A stretch of DNA of 64,000 bases, from positions 4,341,745 to 4,405,744 of the forward strand of contig NC_066531.1 in NCBI RefSeq assembly GCF_024679095.1, given 5' to 3'. The notes under the pieces are model-generated. The model was not told where the DNA came from, ran no database searches, and worked only from the letters and a program-made list of their open reading frames with translations. The DNA comes from Eriocheir sinensis (Eukaryota > Arthropoda > Malacostraca > Decapoda > Varunidae). Each line of letters begins with the position of its first letter. Position 1 is the first letter of the stretch. The translations under genes and the position numbers were made by a program. Below, piece by piece: positions 21,248 through 32,482 of the stretch.

Positions 21248-22692
21248 CTTCCATCTGATCACCAAGGTGACTTGAGTCCTCGTTGCTGAAGACACAGGGT
21301 ACAGGGACACCGAGCATCTGTGCTGTAGCCATGGTGTTCAGAGCCGCGTCCACCACCAGATGAGCCCTGACGGCACGTGCCATGGCTTTCCCAGATAGCA
21401 TGTGCTCAACACTACCTTCAGCATACACTTGGGACATCACCTCCTTCAATCCAGAACCAGCCATTAGACCACCAATACAGCCCAGGAAGCTCATCTGTGT
21501 ATGGAATCCACCCAGGATGAGGACAATCTGTTGCAGTGGACTCTCTCTAGGCTGAGCTTCGATGATCATGAAGGCAATCCACCACAACTGCTGGTCGAAG
21601 GTGATGACCGGAGTTGTGTTGTACTTGCTAGCATGGTCCACAACATATTCCAAAGTGGAGCGCACACAGGTAGGGTCAGATGGCGTGAGATCAATCATGG
21701 GTAAAAATATGTCAGAGCTTTTTCCAGGATGTGGGATGTTGCAATGCAGCATCTGCATGTACCCTGACCACATTGGTTTTGGTTTTAGAAGGTGGAAGGC
21801 CACTGTCCACATCACATCAAGGTTGTCATTCTGTATGTCTCGCTGGAACATTTCAATATTGGTATACATAATTTTGGAAAGAACTGCCTTTGGATCTCTT
21901 TGTTCCACCAGATTTACTTTTGCTAATTGCTTGATGACCTCCATGTCCACCTTGAGTCGTGGGATTCTCCTGAAACTTTGGATAGCTGGGGTGAGTGTTG
22001 CCATTTGGCCCATTACATGGATTGACCCGTGGCCATCTAAGGTTCTGGATGCATGGTCAACATTGTCTGCTTGGTATTGGAGGAAGGAATGGGCCACTTG
22101 TTCTGGGAGATTATCACCTTGTACTACGGCAGCATTGCTTCTGTACTTGTTTGCTTCTGTGTACGAGGAGTAGAAGCCAAGTTTATTGATCATGTCGACC
22201 AGATCACGGTGACCATACTTGTGTTCCAGTGCCACACTGAGACCAACTTGTAGGGGTGGGAGAAATGAGCGTGGACAAGTAGACTGCATGATAGACTGAC
22301 CTATTGAGGCGATATGCAACTTTGCATTTCTGCTCTTGATAATGCTGCCTAGGAGAAGTTGCAATGAATTAGGCAGGTATGCAACATTTGATTCAACAGA
22401 GTGCATATCCTGTGTTGTTGGATACTCCCCTTTATGATGTTCCATTGACTTTATCTCTGTTCTTATGAATTTCCCAACTGTTTCAATAAGTCTGTCCATA
22501 TCAGAGAGTTCTTTCATTTCACTTGATGTGTCATGGGCTTCTTGAATGATGGATTTAACATTGGACGTTAGGGTGACGACATTAGGGCATTGTCTGATGG
22601 TAGTAATTGACACCCTTGCTCCATAGTAGTTCTCCAGCTCTCGTTTCAGTTGCTTGGGGGTGTAGACTTCCTCTTCGTTCATGCCACTCTCT
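21248..22692 (-). CDS. Academ-like transposase, central region
   Basis: About 480 residues continuous with the Cys-rich N-terminus once the TTAA element at 22697-23003 is discounted. Visible motifs are [20 protein letters not shown] (a HTH-like stretch), [39 protein letters not shown] with [11 protein letters not shown], and [12 protein letters not shown]. The DNVDH...LDGxGxxHxMG block is a signature I associate with multigene repeats in invertebrates; its biochemical role is unknown to me and a catalytic role is possible. It ends at a splice donor at 21248/21247. Confidence 0.7.
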
Positions 22693-22696
22693 TTAA

Positions 22697-23003
22697 CCCG
22701 CAAACTGCTGTACGCCTTCTGGGCGGCTGAGCGGTAAGCTGCTGTAAGCCTTCTGGAAGCGGGCTTTTCAAACAGGCGCCAAAAAGTTTCCGCCGCGGCT
22801 TCAGATACTGCCAGAAAAACATTTTTGTGATAGAAAAATCTAAGAAATATGCAGGATACAACACATTTCGAGCTACAGATATGTGTATTGTAATATTTAT
22901 GACACGTTTATGTAACTTATATATCATTTATTGAAGGTCAATCTCTCGCTGATATAGCCGCACTAGGCGACGCACTCAGAATCTCAGTCCCGCAGCTTAC
23001 GGG
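22697..23003. mobile_element. 307-bp TTAA-target MITE (piggyBac-like)
   Basis: TTAA lies on both sides (22693-22696 and 23004-23007). The ends CCCGCAAACTGC and, inverted, CCCGTAAGCTGC are short terminal repeats. TTAA duplication with CCC-starting ends is the hallmark of piggyBac-type elements. It has no coding capacity. It interrupts the Academ-like gene: with one TTAA and the element removed, the reading passes from HQVML to KESGMNEEE in frame with no lost residue. Confidence 0.9.
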
Positions 23004-23701
23004 TTAAGCATAACTTGGTGCAAGTCTTGTAATGTAATGGTTTCGTCATCGTTCTTTTCCAAAAAGTCTATTGCATATTGAATAGCACCTACTTTAGATG
23101 TGCTTCTAGGTCGACCAACTTTTCTTCTCTTGGTGGAAGAAGTGCACTCCTTAGATGCAAATTCTGGAGGAGCCTTTCCCTTCATGAACAGATCCTTGCA
23201 TGTGTGGTGGTATAGGGCCTCCTCAGCTGGTAGATCATTTACCACTAAGAGACGAGACTGGACCTTCAAGGCCCATTCATCCTCCCTCATGTCACAGTGA
23301 CTTAGAATGTTCTCTTGAAACCCTAGTGTCATAACATGGCTGTATCTGTAACTAGCTTTGGTAGGATTTTTCTGTGCTAGACACGTTTCTACAAACAGTC
23401 CACAGAAGAGGCAGTGAGTTTTGAAATAAAAAACATTTTCCTCAGCTGATCTCAGGTTTGGTTTTATCTCTTCAGATGAATCACGCTTTTTAGCAGATTT
23501 GATGGTTTTTGGATTTGTGTGCCTACTTCTACATACTTTGTGAACAAGGATATCATGATTTTCGTCAAAAACCAAATCTGGTACATCTAAGTTTCTTTCT
23601 TTGTTCGCTTTGTTAATGCTAGTACACCCTTTCTTTGTCAATTTGGCATAATCATTCGGCTTGTCTAGGTTAATAGTTTCTCTACAGATAACACATGCCA
23701 T
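23004..23701 (-). CDS. Academ-like transposase, Cys-rich N-terminus
   Basis: It starts MACVICRETINLDKPNDYAK and runs about 232 residues to the MITE. Cys/His pairs occur at CVIC, KKGC, HKVC, THCLFCG, ETC, LSHC and HHTCKDLF, forming a multi-Cys zinc region, consistent with the Cys8 finger of Academ. A KRRKVGRPR stretch could be a nuclear signal or AT-hook. A TTTTTACAG acceptor-like site about 70 bp upstream (near 23776) hints at a 5'UTR intron. In the present copy the frame runs into the MITE and stops at 22997. Confidence 0.7.
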
Positions 23702-23988
23702 CTCTGTTTATTCTTCAGTTCAGTTCATCTACCCTCCACCACAAATTTGCTGTTATTCCATGCACATGCTACCTGTAAAAATGAAGAGAAAGCCATTTAC
23801 AATCTAGAAAAATGTCATAACAGTAAAGACATGCTGTGAATTACAAATAAGACAGAATAAAGTAGAATAATATGACCATTTTATCGAACAATTTTGAGTA
23901 CGCATGCGATTATCTGAAAATAGGTCACATACAGACAAAAAATACCATAATAAATGAACTCCTTGACCTAAAAAACATAGGATTAGTT

Positions 23989-24193
23989 ACTTTGTTTGCA
24001 TTTACAGCACTATTAGATTGAAAGATATGCTATTTTTTGGAATTTGGTACCCACGATGGCGGCCATCTTGGATTAGGGAAAATTTGGGGTACTAGCAGTG
24101 AGCAGATTAGGGTAGATTTTTTTTCCTGACAAGTAGACCTAATTTCCTGCCAAAATCAGTTGAGAAACAAAATAAAGCAATTTTGTCCAACCT
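23989..24193. repeat. Academ-like right terminal inverted repeat
   Basis: Inverted match of 18301-18504 with only a few mismatches, including the palindromic GATGGCGGCCATC block. The outer end is GCAATTTTGTCCAACCT. Confidence 0.9.
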
Positions 24194-25385
24194 CCGCCAT
24201 TCATTTACTGGACTAAATGCAGCGGAGCGGCAGCACACCGTCATCATCCACAATGTGCCACTCTACATGAACGCCAACCTGATTCCGACCCCGGACAACT
24301 TCCTGTGGATCAAGCGCAGGTATGCGGGCACGGCCCCTCGCCCGCAGCTTCTTGGAGCGGTGGTTGGCCACGTCCCGACGGGGGTGCACCTCCTCGGGGT
24401 GGGTCGTAAATCTGTGGAGCCCTACACGGCGGAGCCCGACATCTGCCGACACTGTTGCCGGTGGGGCCATCAGGAGTGGCGCTGCAGATCGGCCCCTCGG
24501 TGCCGGTATTGTGCAGGCACGCACAAATCAGCTCTATGCCTCCAGAGGATCCAGGCGGGCACACCCGTCCCCCGAAAGTGCTGCAACTGTGGTGGTGAGC
24601 ACAACGCCCACTACCACTCCTGCCCGGTGAAGCCTATACCATCTAGGGCCGCGGCGCCTGACCTCCACCCTCAGCAGGGCCGCCCTAGGCTTGTGTTCCG
24701 CCCTGCTCCTCTCCCTCAGTACTCGGCTTGGGCCCGGGGGGCTCCCTCGACGTCCGAGTTTCCGCCCCAGCCGGGCTCGTCTACCCCTCCTGCTCCAGCC
24801 TCGTCCGCTGCCACCCCTGTGCCTCGCCAGACTCCTGCTCCAGCACCCCAGCCGCAACCTCCTCTCCTCCCTGTGCCAGCTGCCAGTCCACCCGCTGCCG
24901 CTGGGTCGAACCCTGTCCTTACTCAGATTCTTGCTGCGGTCACCCAGCTGCAGGAGGCGCTGGCTACGATGATCTCCAGGGTGGCGGCCTTAGAGCAACG
25001 AGTCTCCACATCCCCGCCTGCGCGTGAGCTCCCCTCCATCCCAGCCCCTGCTCCATCTTCAGCCCCGGCCCCGTGCCCTGCCCTGCAATCTGCTAGTGAG
25101 GCCATGGACGTTGATAGTGGGGACAGTGTGGTTCCACCTGAGGGCCAGGCGCCGAACACCCCTGCAACCCCACCGGCTGTGGAGACTGATGCTGACAAGG
25201 GAACGGCCGAACACCGCCATAGCCAGACGGATCCTCCGCCTTCGCTTGCTGATCCTCCACCGCAGTGGGGGGCCACGCTCCAGGAGCTGATGGCGCAGTT
25301 TGCTTCCCTGACTCAGCAAGTGGCCGAACTCCATCACCGGATCACCCCACTCCCTGACCGGCAACCACCCCCTCCTGACCAGTGA
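24194..25385 (+). pseudogene. LINE ORF1 (gag-like), 3' part with zinc knuckles
   Basis: It resumes with LNAAERQHTVIIHNVPLYMN and NNFLWIKRRYAG-like sequence. Three knuckles follow: CRHCCRWGHQEWRC (perfect CX2CX4HX4C), CRYCAGTHKSALC and CCNCGGEHNAHYHSC. A long Pro/Ala-rich tail ends in a predicted amphipathic segment (LQELMAQFASLTQQVAELHH). It binds element RNA. The N-terminal part is at 17732-18271; the transposon at 18301-24193 separates them. Confidence 0.8.
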
Positions 25386-26027
25386 GTGCATCCACCTCTT
25401 AACTTGGAATGTCAACGGGCTGCATGCCCGCTTCACTGACCTTCATTCCTATGTAATAACTTATAGCCCCGATATAGTTGCTTTTCAGGAGGTTGGGCCG
25501 CGGGTGTCTGAGCTGAGGGGTTATGATTTATATGCCCTAGATGGCGCAGCAGGCAGCACCCGGGGGATGGCTACGTATGTCAGACAGGGGACGGCGATAG
25601 TTTCTGAGGTAATGGGTATTAATGAGGGCATTGAATACATCACTGTCTCTTTACTCCATATGGGTGAAACCCTATTTTTTGTTAACACGTATGTTCATGC
25701 GTGGGCTTTAAATCTTGCTAACTTTCCTGATTATGTTCATTAGGAGCCGACTGTTCTTGCGGGGGATCTTAACTCTCTCCACCGGAATCTTGGTAGTCAC
25801 AGCACCAGCAGTGTCAATGGTGTCCGCTGGAAGGCCTTCCTTAATGCCTCCGAAACGGATGTCCTCACGGGGAACAATGTGCCCACACATGTTCAGGGGG
25901 ACAGCACAGTTGCTCTCGAGTCTCCACAGCGCGCGGACCTACTTCTCACCCGGACCTTCTCCAGCAACAGCTCTCGCCTCCTAGCGATCGAGCTGCTGCT
26001 GGGAGAGCCAGCTCTTGACCCAGCTTG
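25384..26027 (+). pseudogene. LINE ORF2, AP endonuclease fragment
   Basis: It overlaps the end of ORF1. The frame reads HLLTWNVNGLHARFTDLHSY, SPDIVAFQEVGPRV (catalytic Glu), TRGMATYVRQGTAIVSE and, after an in-frame TAG at 25741-25743, VLAGDLNSLHRNLGSH and NVPTHVQGDSTVALESPQRA. LINE similarity ends near 25985, where the next LINE's leader seems to start. RT is missing from this copy. Confidence 0.8.
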
Positions 26028-26389
26028 AGGAGTACCTGCCCTTTGTGGAGTTTGTTTTGTGCAGCTTAAGCGGGCCCTTTTTGGGGCACTGCTCCGTGTG
26101 CTTACGAGTGTTACCGCCAGTGCTTGCGATTAGTGTTTTCGAGTGTTTTGCGTGTCTCCGCTGTGCTCTCTTGTAGGGCACTGAGTTGAGTGTGTTGCGC
26201 TTTGTGTACGGTGCGTTTGTAGTGCTGTGTTCGTTGCGGTAGCACGCCTGCGACTACGGCTCAGGCGCCGCTTGTATATTGTGTTTTCTTGCCGTGCCCA
26301 TTCACAGGGTGTGGCTCCGAGTGATCGTGCGTTGTTAGGTGTGAAGTTCAGTGTGAAGTGTAGTGTATGATAGACACTGTCTGACAGAT

Positions 26390-28006
26390 ATGTCTGTCGT
26401 CGCCCCCTTAAAGGCCGTCTCCTTGGAGACGCCCAAGAGGAAGGCCGACCGGTCGCCAGAGGACCACAAGCCACCCAAAAAGCGGTTGCTGGAGGACGAT
26501 GCCCTACCATTGCTCTCGGACCCGGAGTCCTCGGAGCAAGAGCTAGACCGATCGTCTACCAGCGCCGACCCCGAGTTTGTGACACAAGAGAAGAGGAAGA
26601 CCGTGCAGCAGAGGAAGAGGCAGCAGACATCAGCCGCGGAGGTCGCCCCCGCCCCCTAGGCAGCGGCGACGGATCGGAGGAGCCCCACGGAGGGGCCCCG
26701 CCGGTACCGCCTAGTGCACAGGAGAGACTGCACCAGCGATTACCTCGCGGTGCGGCACCTGGAGACCCTGCGCCGCCCGGCGCCGGCTGTGCACTTCCAG
26801 ACCCCGACGCCCTTCCTCCTCACTCCAAGGGACGCGGCCGCGGCGGAGTTTCTCGAGGAGGTGGTAGCTCGTCGCCCTCGAGGCATTGTCCTCCAGAGGC
26901 TGGAGCAGGTACCGAGGAGAGTGAAGGGGGTGCTTGTGGGACACCCCCTCGAGTACGATGCCGAGGACATCAGGAGACTGACAGACAGTGGGGTGACTCA
27001 CGTCAGGCGTTGCCATGTCGTGAGAGAAGGACGGAGACAACCCACGAGGAACGTGGAACTAGTCATGGACCGGGAATCGCTTCCCAAGGACCTGTCCCTC
27101 GGCTGGCTCGGCAGGTATCGCGTACGGCCCTTCGTAGAGGAGCCGACGCGGTGCTTCAAGTGTCAGAAGTTTGGCCACGTGGCCAGGCTCTGCCGCGGCT
27201 CGCGGCTAACCTGCACGGTGTGCGACTCCATCGTGTGCATTGGAGCCAGACGGGAGGAGGGCAGCCGGCCCCCGCCGAGATGCTGCAACTGCGGCGGGAG
27301 CCACCCAGCGTGGTCGCGGAGGTGCGCGGAGCGGAGGCGGCGACTTCCAACCACGGAGAGGAGGCCGGTGCCTCAGCCGCGAGGCCACGGCCAGGCGGAG
27401 ATGACGGCGCCACCACGGCCCCCGCCCCCGACGGAGGAAGACTACCCACCGTTACCCGCTCAGCAGCCGCAGCGGCCAGGGAGCGCACCCCGGCACAGGA
27501 GGAACCGCAAAAAGAAGAGACGACCAGCAGCCGCGGCGGAGGGACCCACACCCGTCCCAGTGGAGCGGCGCACGCCCACAGAGACGGAACACCTCAACCC
27601 AGCCGGAGCGGAGACGCGTGCGTCGTCCGGGGCGGAGGCCGCCCCGCCGCTCGACCGTGCGAGGAGGATGAGTGCGCCCGGCCGCCTCGACGATGGATTG
27701 CTGAAGACGGTTTGGGTCAGTCCAGACCCCACCAGGAAAGCGACCGTCACGTATCGCCCCACCGCTCCGACCTTCGACCTGCACGCTCTGATGATGCGCC
27801 TGCAAGCAGTGATGGCAAGGATGCACTGCGACCTGCTACAAACCCTGGGCGCCCATCGCACCTCGGCGACGGACGCTGTCCTGAAGAGAGCCGAGAACGA
27901 CCTACTGACCTTGACGCCAGGGACGCCGAGGAAGACGCGACCGACGACGAACTCCGTGGACGAGGAGAACCCAATGCTAGAGGACCTCCGGCCCGCCCAG
28001 GCCTAA
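26390..28006 (+). pseudogene. LINE ORF1 (gag-like) with one in-frame amber codon
   Basis: The frame opens MSVVAPLKAVSLETPKRKAD. A TAG at 26657-26659 interrupts it and the same frame continues as HRRDCTSDYLAVRHLETLRR. Knuckles are CFKCQKFGHVARLC (perfect CCHC), a CTVC pair and CCNCGGSHPAWSRRC. The tail is Pro/Arg-rich. At about 540 residues it is complete apart from the stop. Its end overlaps the start of the ORF2 frame. Confidence 0.8.
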
Positions 28007-30373
28007 GGTTCTTACAGTGGAACATCCGAGGACTCCGCGGCAACAAGACCCTGCTCCAGGCCGCTCTCATCGAGGATGACGTAAGTGTTTGCCTCCTACA
28101 GGAAACCCTGGTTAGGGGGGACTGCCACCTCCGCTTTCCCGGATACACTGCCCACCATCTCCCGATCAGGGACGAGACTGGGGGTAGAGGATGTCTGATC
28201 TTGGTCAGCAACTCCATCCCCCATAGGGTGGTCGAACGCCCCAAAGACTGCGGCGAGGGTGTCGAGACCCAAGCCGTCACCCTCCTCCTTAACGGGACGG
28301 AGGTTATAGTCTACAATGTATACAGCAAGCCGAGAGCTTGACCTCACTGAGGTCCTCACTCTTGCCGGAGAGGCCAGCGTCCTTGTTGGAGGCGATTTCA
28401 ACGCCCACCACGAGGTGCTGGGATCCAGGAGCAACGCCGACGCTGCAGGGCAGCATCTGGCAACGTTGCTCCAGGATCTTGAGGACGTCGTGCTGCTTAA
28501 CACAGGTGAGCCGACACACGTCCAGGGCAACGCCCTGGACCTCACGTTAGTTTCTTCCGCGTTGGCCGACGGAGCAGACTGGCGACTACACCCGACCTTG
28601 ACGAGCGACCATTTTGCGATTCTGACGACGCTCGATGTCCCCCTCCCGCCGAGGGAGGCCGGGTCGAGCAGGTGGCGGCTGGACAGGGCCAACTGGGCCA
28701 CCTTTCGTAGAGAGGTGGCTAAGTGGTGGCTTCACTACAGCCAGCCTGAGGACATTAACCGCTTCGACCGCGACCTTGTTGCAGCTTTGACCGACGCCGC
28801 CGACAGAGCCATCCCGAAGGCAGTTGGTCGTAGACCGCCTACCAAGAACGGATGGTTCCGCAGCCCTCGAGTCAGGGAGATGAACCATCGAGTCAACACC
28901 ATCCGCAAGCGCTTTCGTAGGGACCGTACGCAGGAAAATCTACAGCTGCTTCGCGAAGCAGTGGATCACGCCCGACAGGTTGCCAGGGAGGAGAGGGAGA
29001 TAAAGTGGCTGAGTTGGTGTGAGAGCTTCGGCTCGCACACCAGCCTCGGGACGCTCTGGTCATGCCTCCGGCGGGCAACGGGAGGGAAACCTCCCAGGCC
29101 TGCCGCGCATCCCACCACGAAGGATGAAGCCGAAAGGCTCATCCGTTCGTACGCGGACCGCGCATCCGCAGGAAACCTGCCCCCAGACGTGCGACGGAGG
29201 CAGCGGGAGCTACTACAAGGCAGGCTGGCCCGCATCCGGCGTGCGGAGGTCCAGCCTGCAGTCACCGACCCACTCTTTACAAGAGACGAGCCGAAGAGAG
29301 TAGAGAAGAGGAGCAGAGACACCGCGCCCGGCGAGGATGGTATTACCTACTCCATGTTACGCAACATGGGGTCGGCTGGTGAGAGCGCCCTTCTGGCCCT
29401 CATCAACGCCTCCTGGGAGGCGGGTCGCCTTTCAGTCCGTTGGAAGGCGGCACTCGTCCACCCGATACCGAAACCCAAGGACCCAGGCAAGACACGGCCC
29501 ATCTCTCTCATCAGCTGTGCTGCCAAGACAGCTGAGAGAATGGTACTGACTCGCCTACAGTGGCAAATGGGCCCGCCCCATCACAACGTGTACGGGTTCA
29601 CGGAGAGGAAGAGTGCTGCTGACAGCATGGCCTCCCTTCTGTCCACGATCAACAACCAGCCGGCTGTTGTGGTCTTCCTCGACCTAGAGAAGGCCTTCGA
29701 GCTGGCCTCGCCCACTGCCATAGCTGATGCCCTTGCGGCAAAAGGTGTGTCAGGGCGGCTCCTCAGTTGGGCACACGACTACCTTCGCGACCGCTCAGCA
29801 AAGGTAAGGTTCCAAGGCCACGTCTCCAGCGAGCAGGGCTTCGAGAACGGCACCCCGCAAGGGGGCGTCCTCAGCCCAACGCTTTTCAACGCCCTCATGG
29901 AAGCCCTTGCTAGGCTTCCGCTAGGACGCAACGTCACCCTTCTCAGCTACGATGACGACCTCGCGTTAGTCGCCGTAGGTAGAGGCAGCAGGCTCTCATG
30001 GGCACAGAAGGCCCTCGACTCAGTCACCGCTGCCTGCAGAGACCTAGGTCTCTCGGTTTCAGCCGGGAAGTCGAGGGCGATGTCGGTCCTCGGCCCGACG
30101 CCTGAGCAGAGCCTGAGGATACAGAGTGTACGACTCGAGTGGTGCACAGCGTACCAGTACCTTGGAGTGTGGATCGACCACAGGCTCACCTTCTCGAAGG
30201 AGGCTGAGTACCTGAAGAGTAGGATGAAGTGCCGGCTCACCGTGATGCGGAGGATGACGACCACGAGAGCGGGGGCGACGCACCGAGTTCTTAAATGTAT
30301 TACGTACAGGCCGTCCGTTCCCTTGCGGACTACGCGGCGGTGGCGATGGTGTCCCTCTCAGACAGCGTCGTGA
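28000..30373 (+). pseudogene. LINE ORF2, endonuclease and reverse transcriptase
   Basis: Endonuclease starts RFLQWNIRGLRGNKTLL with LLQETLV. A one-base loss near 28331 moves the frame to that of VLVGGDFNAHHEVLG and HPTLTSDHFAILTTL. RT follows: DTAPGEDGITYSML, TRPISLISCAAKTAERMV, VVVFLDLEKAFELASP, NGTPQGGVLSPTLFNALME and catalytic LLSYDDDLALVAVG. The catalytic motif is YDDD where the sister LINE has YADD. The frame shifts again near 30293. Confidence 0.85.
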
Positions 30374-31692
30374 CTTCTCTCGAGAGGAGCCAGAACGACG
30401 CGCTGCGTCATATCCTCGGAGCGCCCAGGTGGACGAAGCTAGAGGCTCTGTGAGCCGAGGCTGAGCTCCCTCTCCTGATGCTCCGGATCGAACAGGTGGC
30501 AGCCGCGTGGGCAGCCAAAACAGTCGTCAGACTGTCCGACACCCCTGCGAGACGGAGGTTACTAACCTCTCTAGCAAAGGATGCCAGGATTTTCACCGGA
30601 AGGACGTGGGCACGAGGGTTAGCGAGAGCGACCCGACTCTCACTCCCGGACGTGGACCTGGCAGGAAGAGGACTGGACGAGAAGGCAGAGGCTTACGTCG
30701 ACCCGCAGCCATGGGCTGCGGATGTGGCTCGCTTCCACATGGAACCCCTGCCTTTCAGCAAGCAGCAGTGCTCCCGCGAGACATTACTCGCCCACACAAG
30801 AGGGACCCTTGCCCGCACATCTTCGGATGGGGCAAGTGTATACTACACGGACGGATCCGTCGACTGAGAGAGAGGCAGAACAGCGGCGGCCTTCGTGAGC
30901 GGCGAGGAGACACACGGTTGGCGGACCGGCGACCACTGCTCTACCCTTCAGGCAGAGCTAGTGGCTCTCCTGACAGCGCTCCAGCACGCCCTACGCACCG
31001 ACAACAAGGACATCAACGTTTACACTGACTCGATGACAGCACTTCAGACGCTCAGACGAGACAGGGTACGTGACAACATCAGACTGGTGACTCTGACGCT
31101 AGACACTCTGGCGCGCCTGCGACGCGACGAGCGAGCCGTGACGTTCGCCTGGATACCCAGTCACGTGGGTGTCCCGGGCAACGAGGCGGCGGATGCAGCA
31201 GCCAAGCAGGCGCTGGACCAGGACCGGATCGCGATCGAGGTCCCTGTTAGCTTACAACAGCTAAAACGCACAGCAAAGAGGACTACAGGAAGGCGCGCGC
31301 TCGCGCTAGTTTAGGACGCTGAGGCAACCTCAGCGTCCCTTCAATGGTACGCCAACGCCACCGGCTACGAGACCGTTCCCCTCCCCTCCTCCTTAGCGAG
31401 GAGGGATAGGGTAACGATCCACCGACTGCGACTCGGCTACCCAACCGTTCGCTCCCTCATAGCGGACTACGAGGGCGAGTTGTGCCTGCACTGCCTGGAG
31501 GATACGGACGACCCCCTCGTCCACTTCCTCCTGGACTGTGCGCAGACAGGCCCGCTAAGGACGATGGCGGCCAGGAGGGGTTACACCCCTTGCGGCAAGA
31601 GAAGAGCAGCTGCAGCAAGGATGGTACGGTACCTGACGGACGACCTCGGGACACTCACGAGGTTCTTCAGACAGAGAGAGCCTCCACGGTAA
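30295..31692 (+). pseudogene. LINE ORF2, RT tail and RNase H
   Basis: One frame with three in-frame stops (TGA 30451, TGA 30865, TAG 31312). It reads MYYVQAVRSLADYAAVAMVS, then the RNase H motifs VYYTDGSVD, LQAELVALLTALQHAL, VYTDSMTALQTL and SHVGVPGNEAADAAAKQA, which hold the catalytic D-E-D and the final His/Asp. The end has CLHCLEDTDDPLVHFLLDC, the terminal zinc-type motif of RNase H LINEs. Confidence 0.85.
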
Positions 31693-31712
31693 ACGACGAG
31701 ACAGCATGACGT

Positions 31713-32109
31713 TTTTTTTTTTTTTTTTTTTTTTAGTATTATTATTTATTTATTTATTTTTATTTATTTTATTTTATTTATTTATTTTATTTATTTCTTT
31801 TATTTATTTTTTATTTATTTATTTATTTATTCTTTTTTTTCATTTATTTATTTACTTATTTTCTTTTTTTATTACTTTTACTTTTATCTATTTATTTATT
31901 TTATTTATTTTTTTATTATTATATTTTTTAGTTTATTATTTATTTATTTATTTATTTTATTTTATTTCTTATTTCATTCATCTTTATTTATTTATTTATT
32001 TATTTATTTTTTTCTTTTTTTATGTATATTTTTTATTTATTTATTTATTATTATTATTATTATTTTTTTTTTATTATTATTTTATTTATTTATTTTTTTT
32101 TTTTTTTTC
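31713..32109. repeat. T-rich/(TTTA)n low-complexity tract
   Basis: About 400 bp of almost pure T and A with TTTA periodicity. It abuts the 3' end of the RNase H LINE and may have grown from an element tail. The long open frames across it (Phe/Ile/Tyr/Leu) are not genes. Confidence 0.95.
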
Positions 32110-32134
32110 CCCTCTCTCCAACACCTTCGACTAT

Positions 32135-32482
32135 ACTTGCGTGGTTCGAATGACCCACTTTAAACAAATGATCCCTTTGCTATACAAAGGACCCTTCCAA
32201 CTGTCATCTATCTGTGCCGCCTTTTAACCTCATGGAATCCCCTCCGTTCCGCTCACCTCCTCTGGCTGGACCCCACCAAAAAGGTCTGTTTCTAATGCCT
32301 CCCACTTTACTTGCGTGGTTCGAATGACCCACTTTAAATAAATGATCCCTTTGCTATACAAAGGTCTCTTCCTCCTGTCATCTAACTGTGCCGTCTTTTA
32401 CCCTCATGGAATCCTCTCCGTTCCGCTCGCCTCCCTCCCATTATCAGGGCTGGACCCCATCAAAAGGTCCCTCCGCTATACG
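32135..32482. repeat. 174-bp unit, two tandem copies
   Basis: ACTTGCGTGGTTCGAATGAC starts at 32135 and again at 32309. Both units run through CCCTTTGCTATACAAAGG and CTCATGGAATCC. The second is slightly diverged. Confidence 0.9.

Larger units (their letters stand above)
18301..24193 (-). mobile_element. Academ-like DNA transposon, 5.9 kb, ~205-bp TIRs
   Basis: 18301-18504 and 23989-24193 are near-identical inverted repeats beginning AGGTTGGACAAAATTGC. One gene lies between them on the minus strand: Cys-rich N-terminus (23701-23004), central region (22696-21248), a 239-bp intron, then an XPG-like nuclease with a CXC domain (21008-18736). Cys8 finger plus XPG-like nuclease is how I recall the Academ superfamily. 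Academ makes 3-4-bp target duplications, but none is clear here (flanks ACTT and CCGC). It interrupts a LINE ORF1. The long TIRs and mostly open gene suggest a fairly recent autonomous copy. Confidence 0.7.
25990..31712 (+). mobile_element. RNase H-bearing LINE (I-group-like), near complete
   Basis: It has a leader of about 400 bp, ORF1 (26390-28006), and ORF2 with endonuclease, RT, RNase H and a C-terminal zinc motif (about 28000-31692). The order EN-RT-RNaseH with a CCHC ORF1 is that of the I group (I, Nimb, LOA and relatives). The exact clade is not assigned. Damage is light: one stop in ORF1, two frameshifts and three stops in ORF2. It is related to the LINE at 39-46.8 kb. It ends against a long T-rich tract. 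Confidence 0.8.

Noticed and set aside
24690..25290. Several overlapping open frames on both strands
   Set aside because: GC-rich Pro/Ala-coding DNA keeps other frames open; only the zinc-knuckle frame has family motifs.
31706..32227. Long frame rich in Phe, Ile, Tyr and Leu, resembling a membrane protein
   Set aside because: It is a direct product of the (TTTA)n tract; no gene structure.
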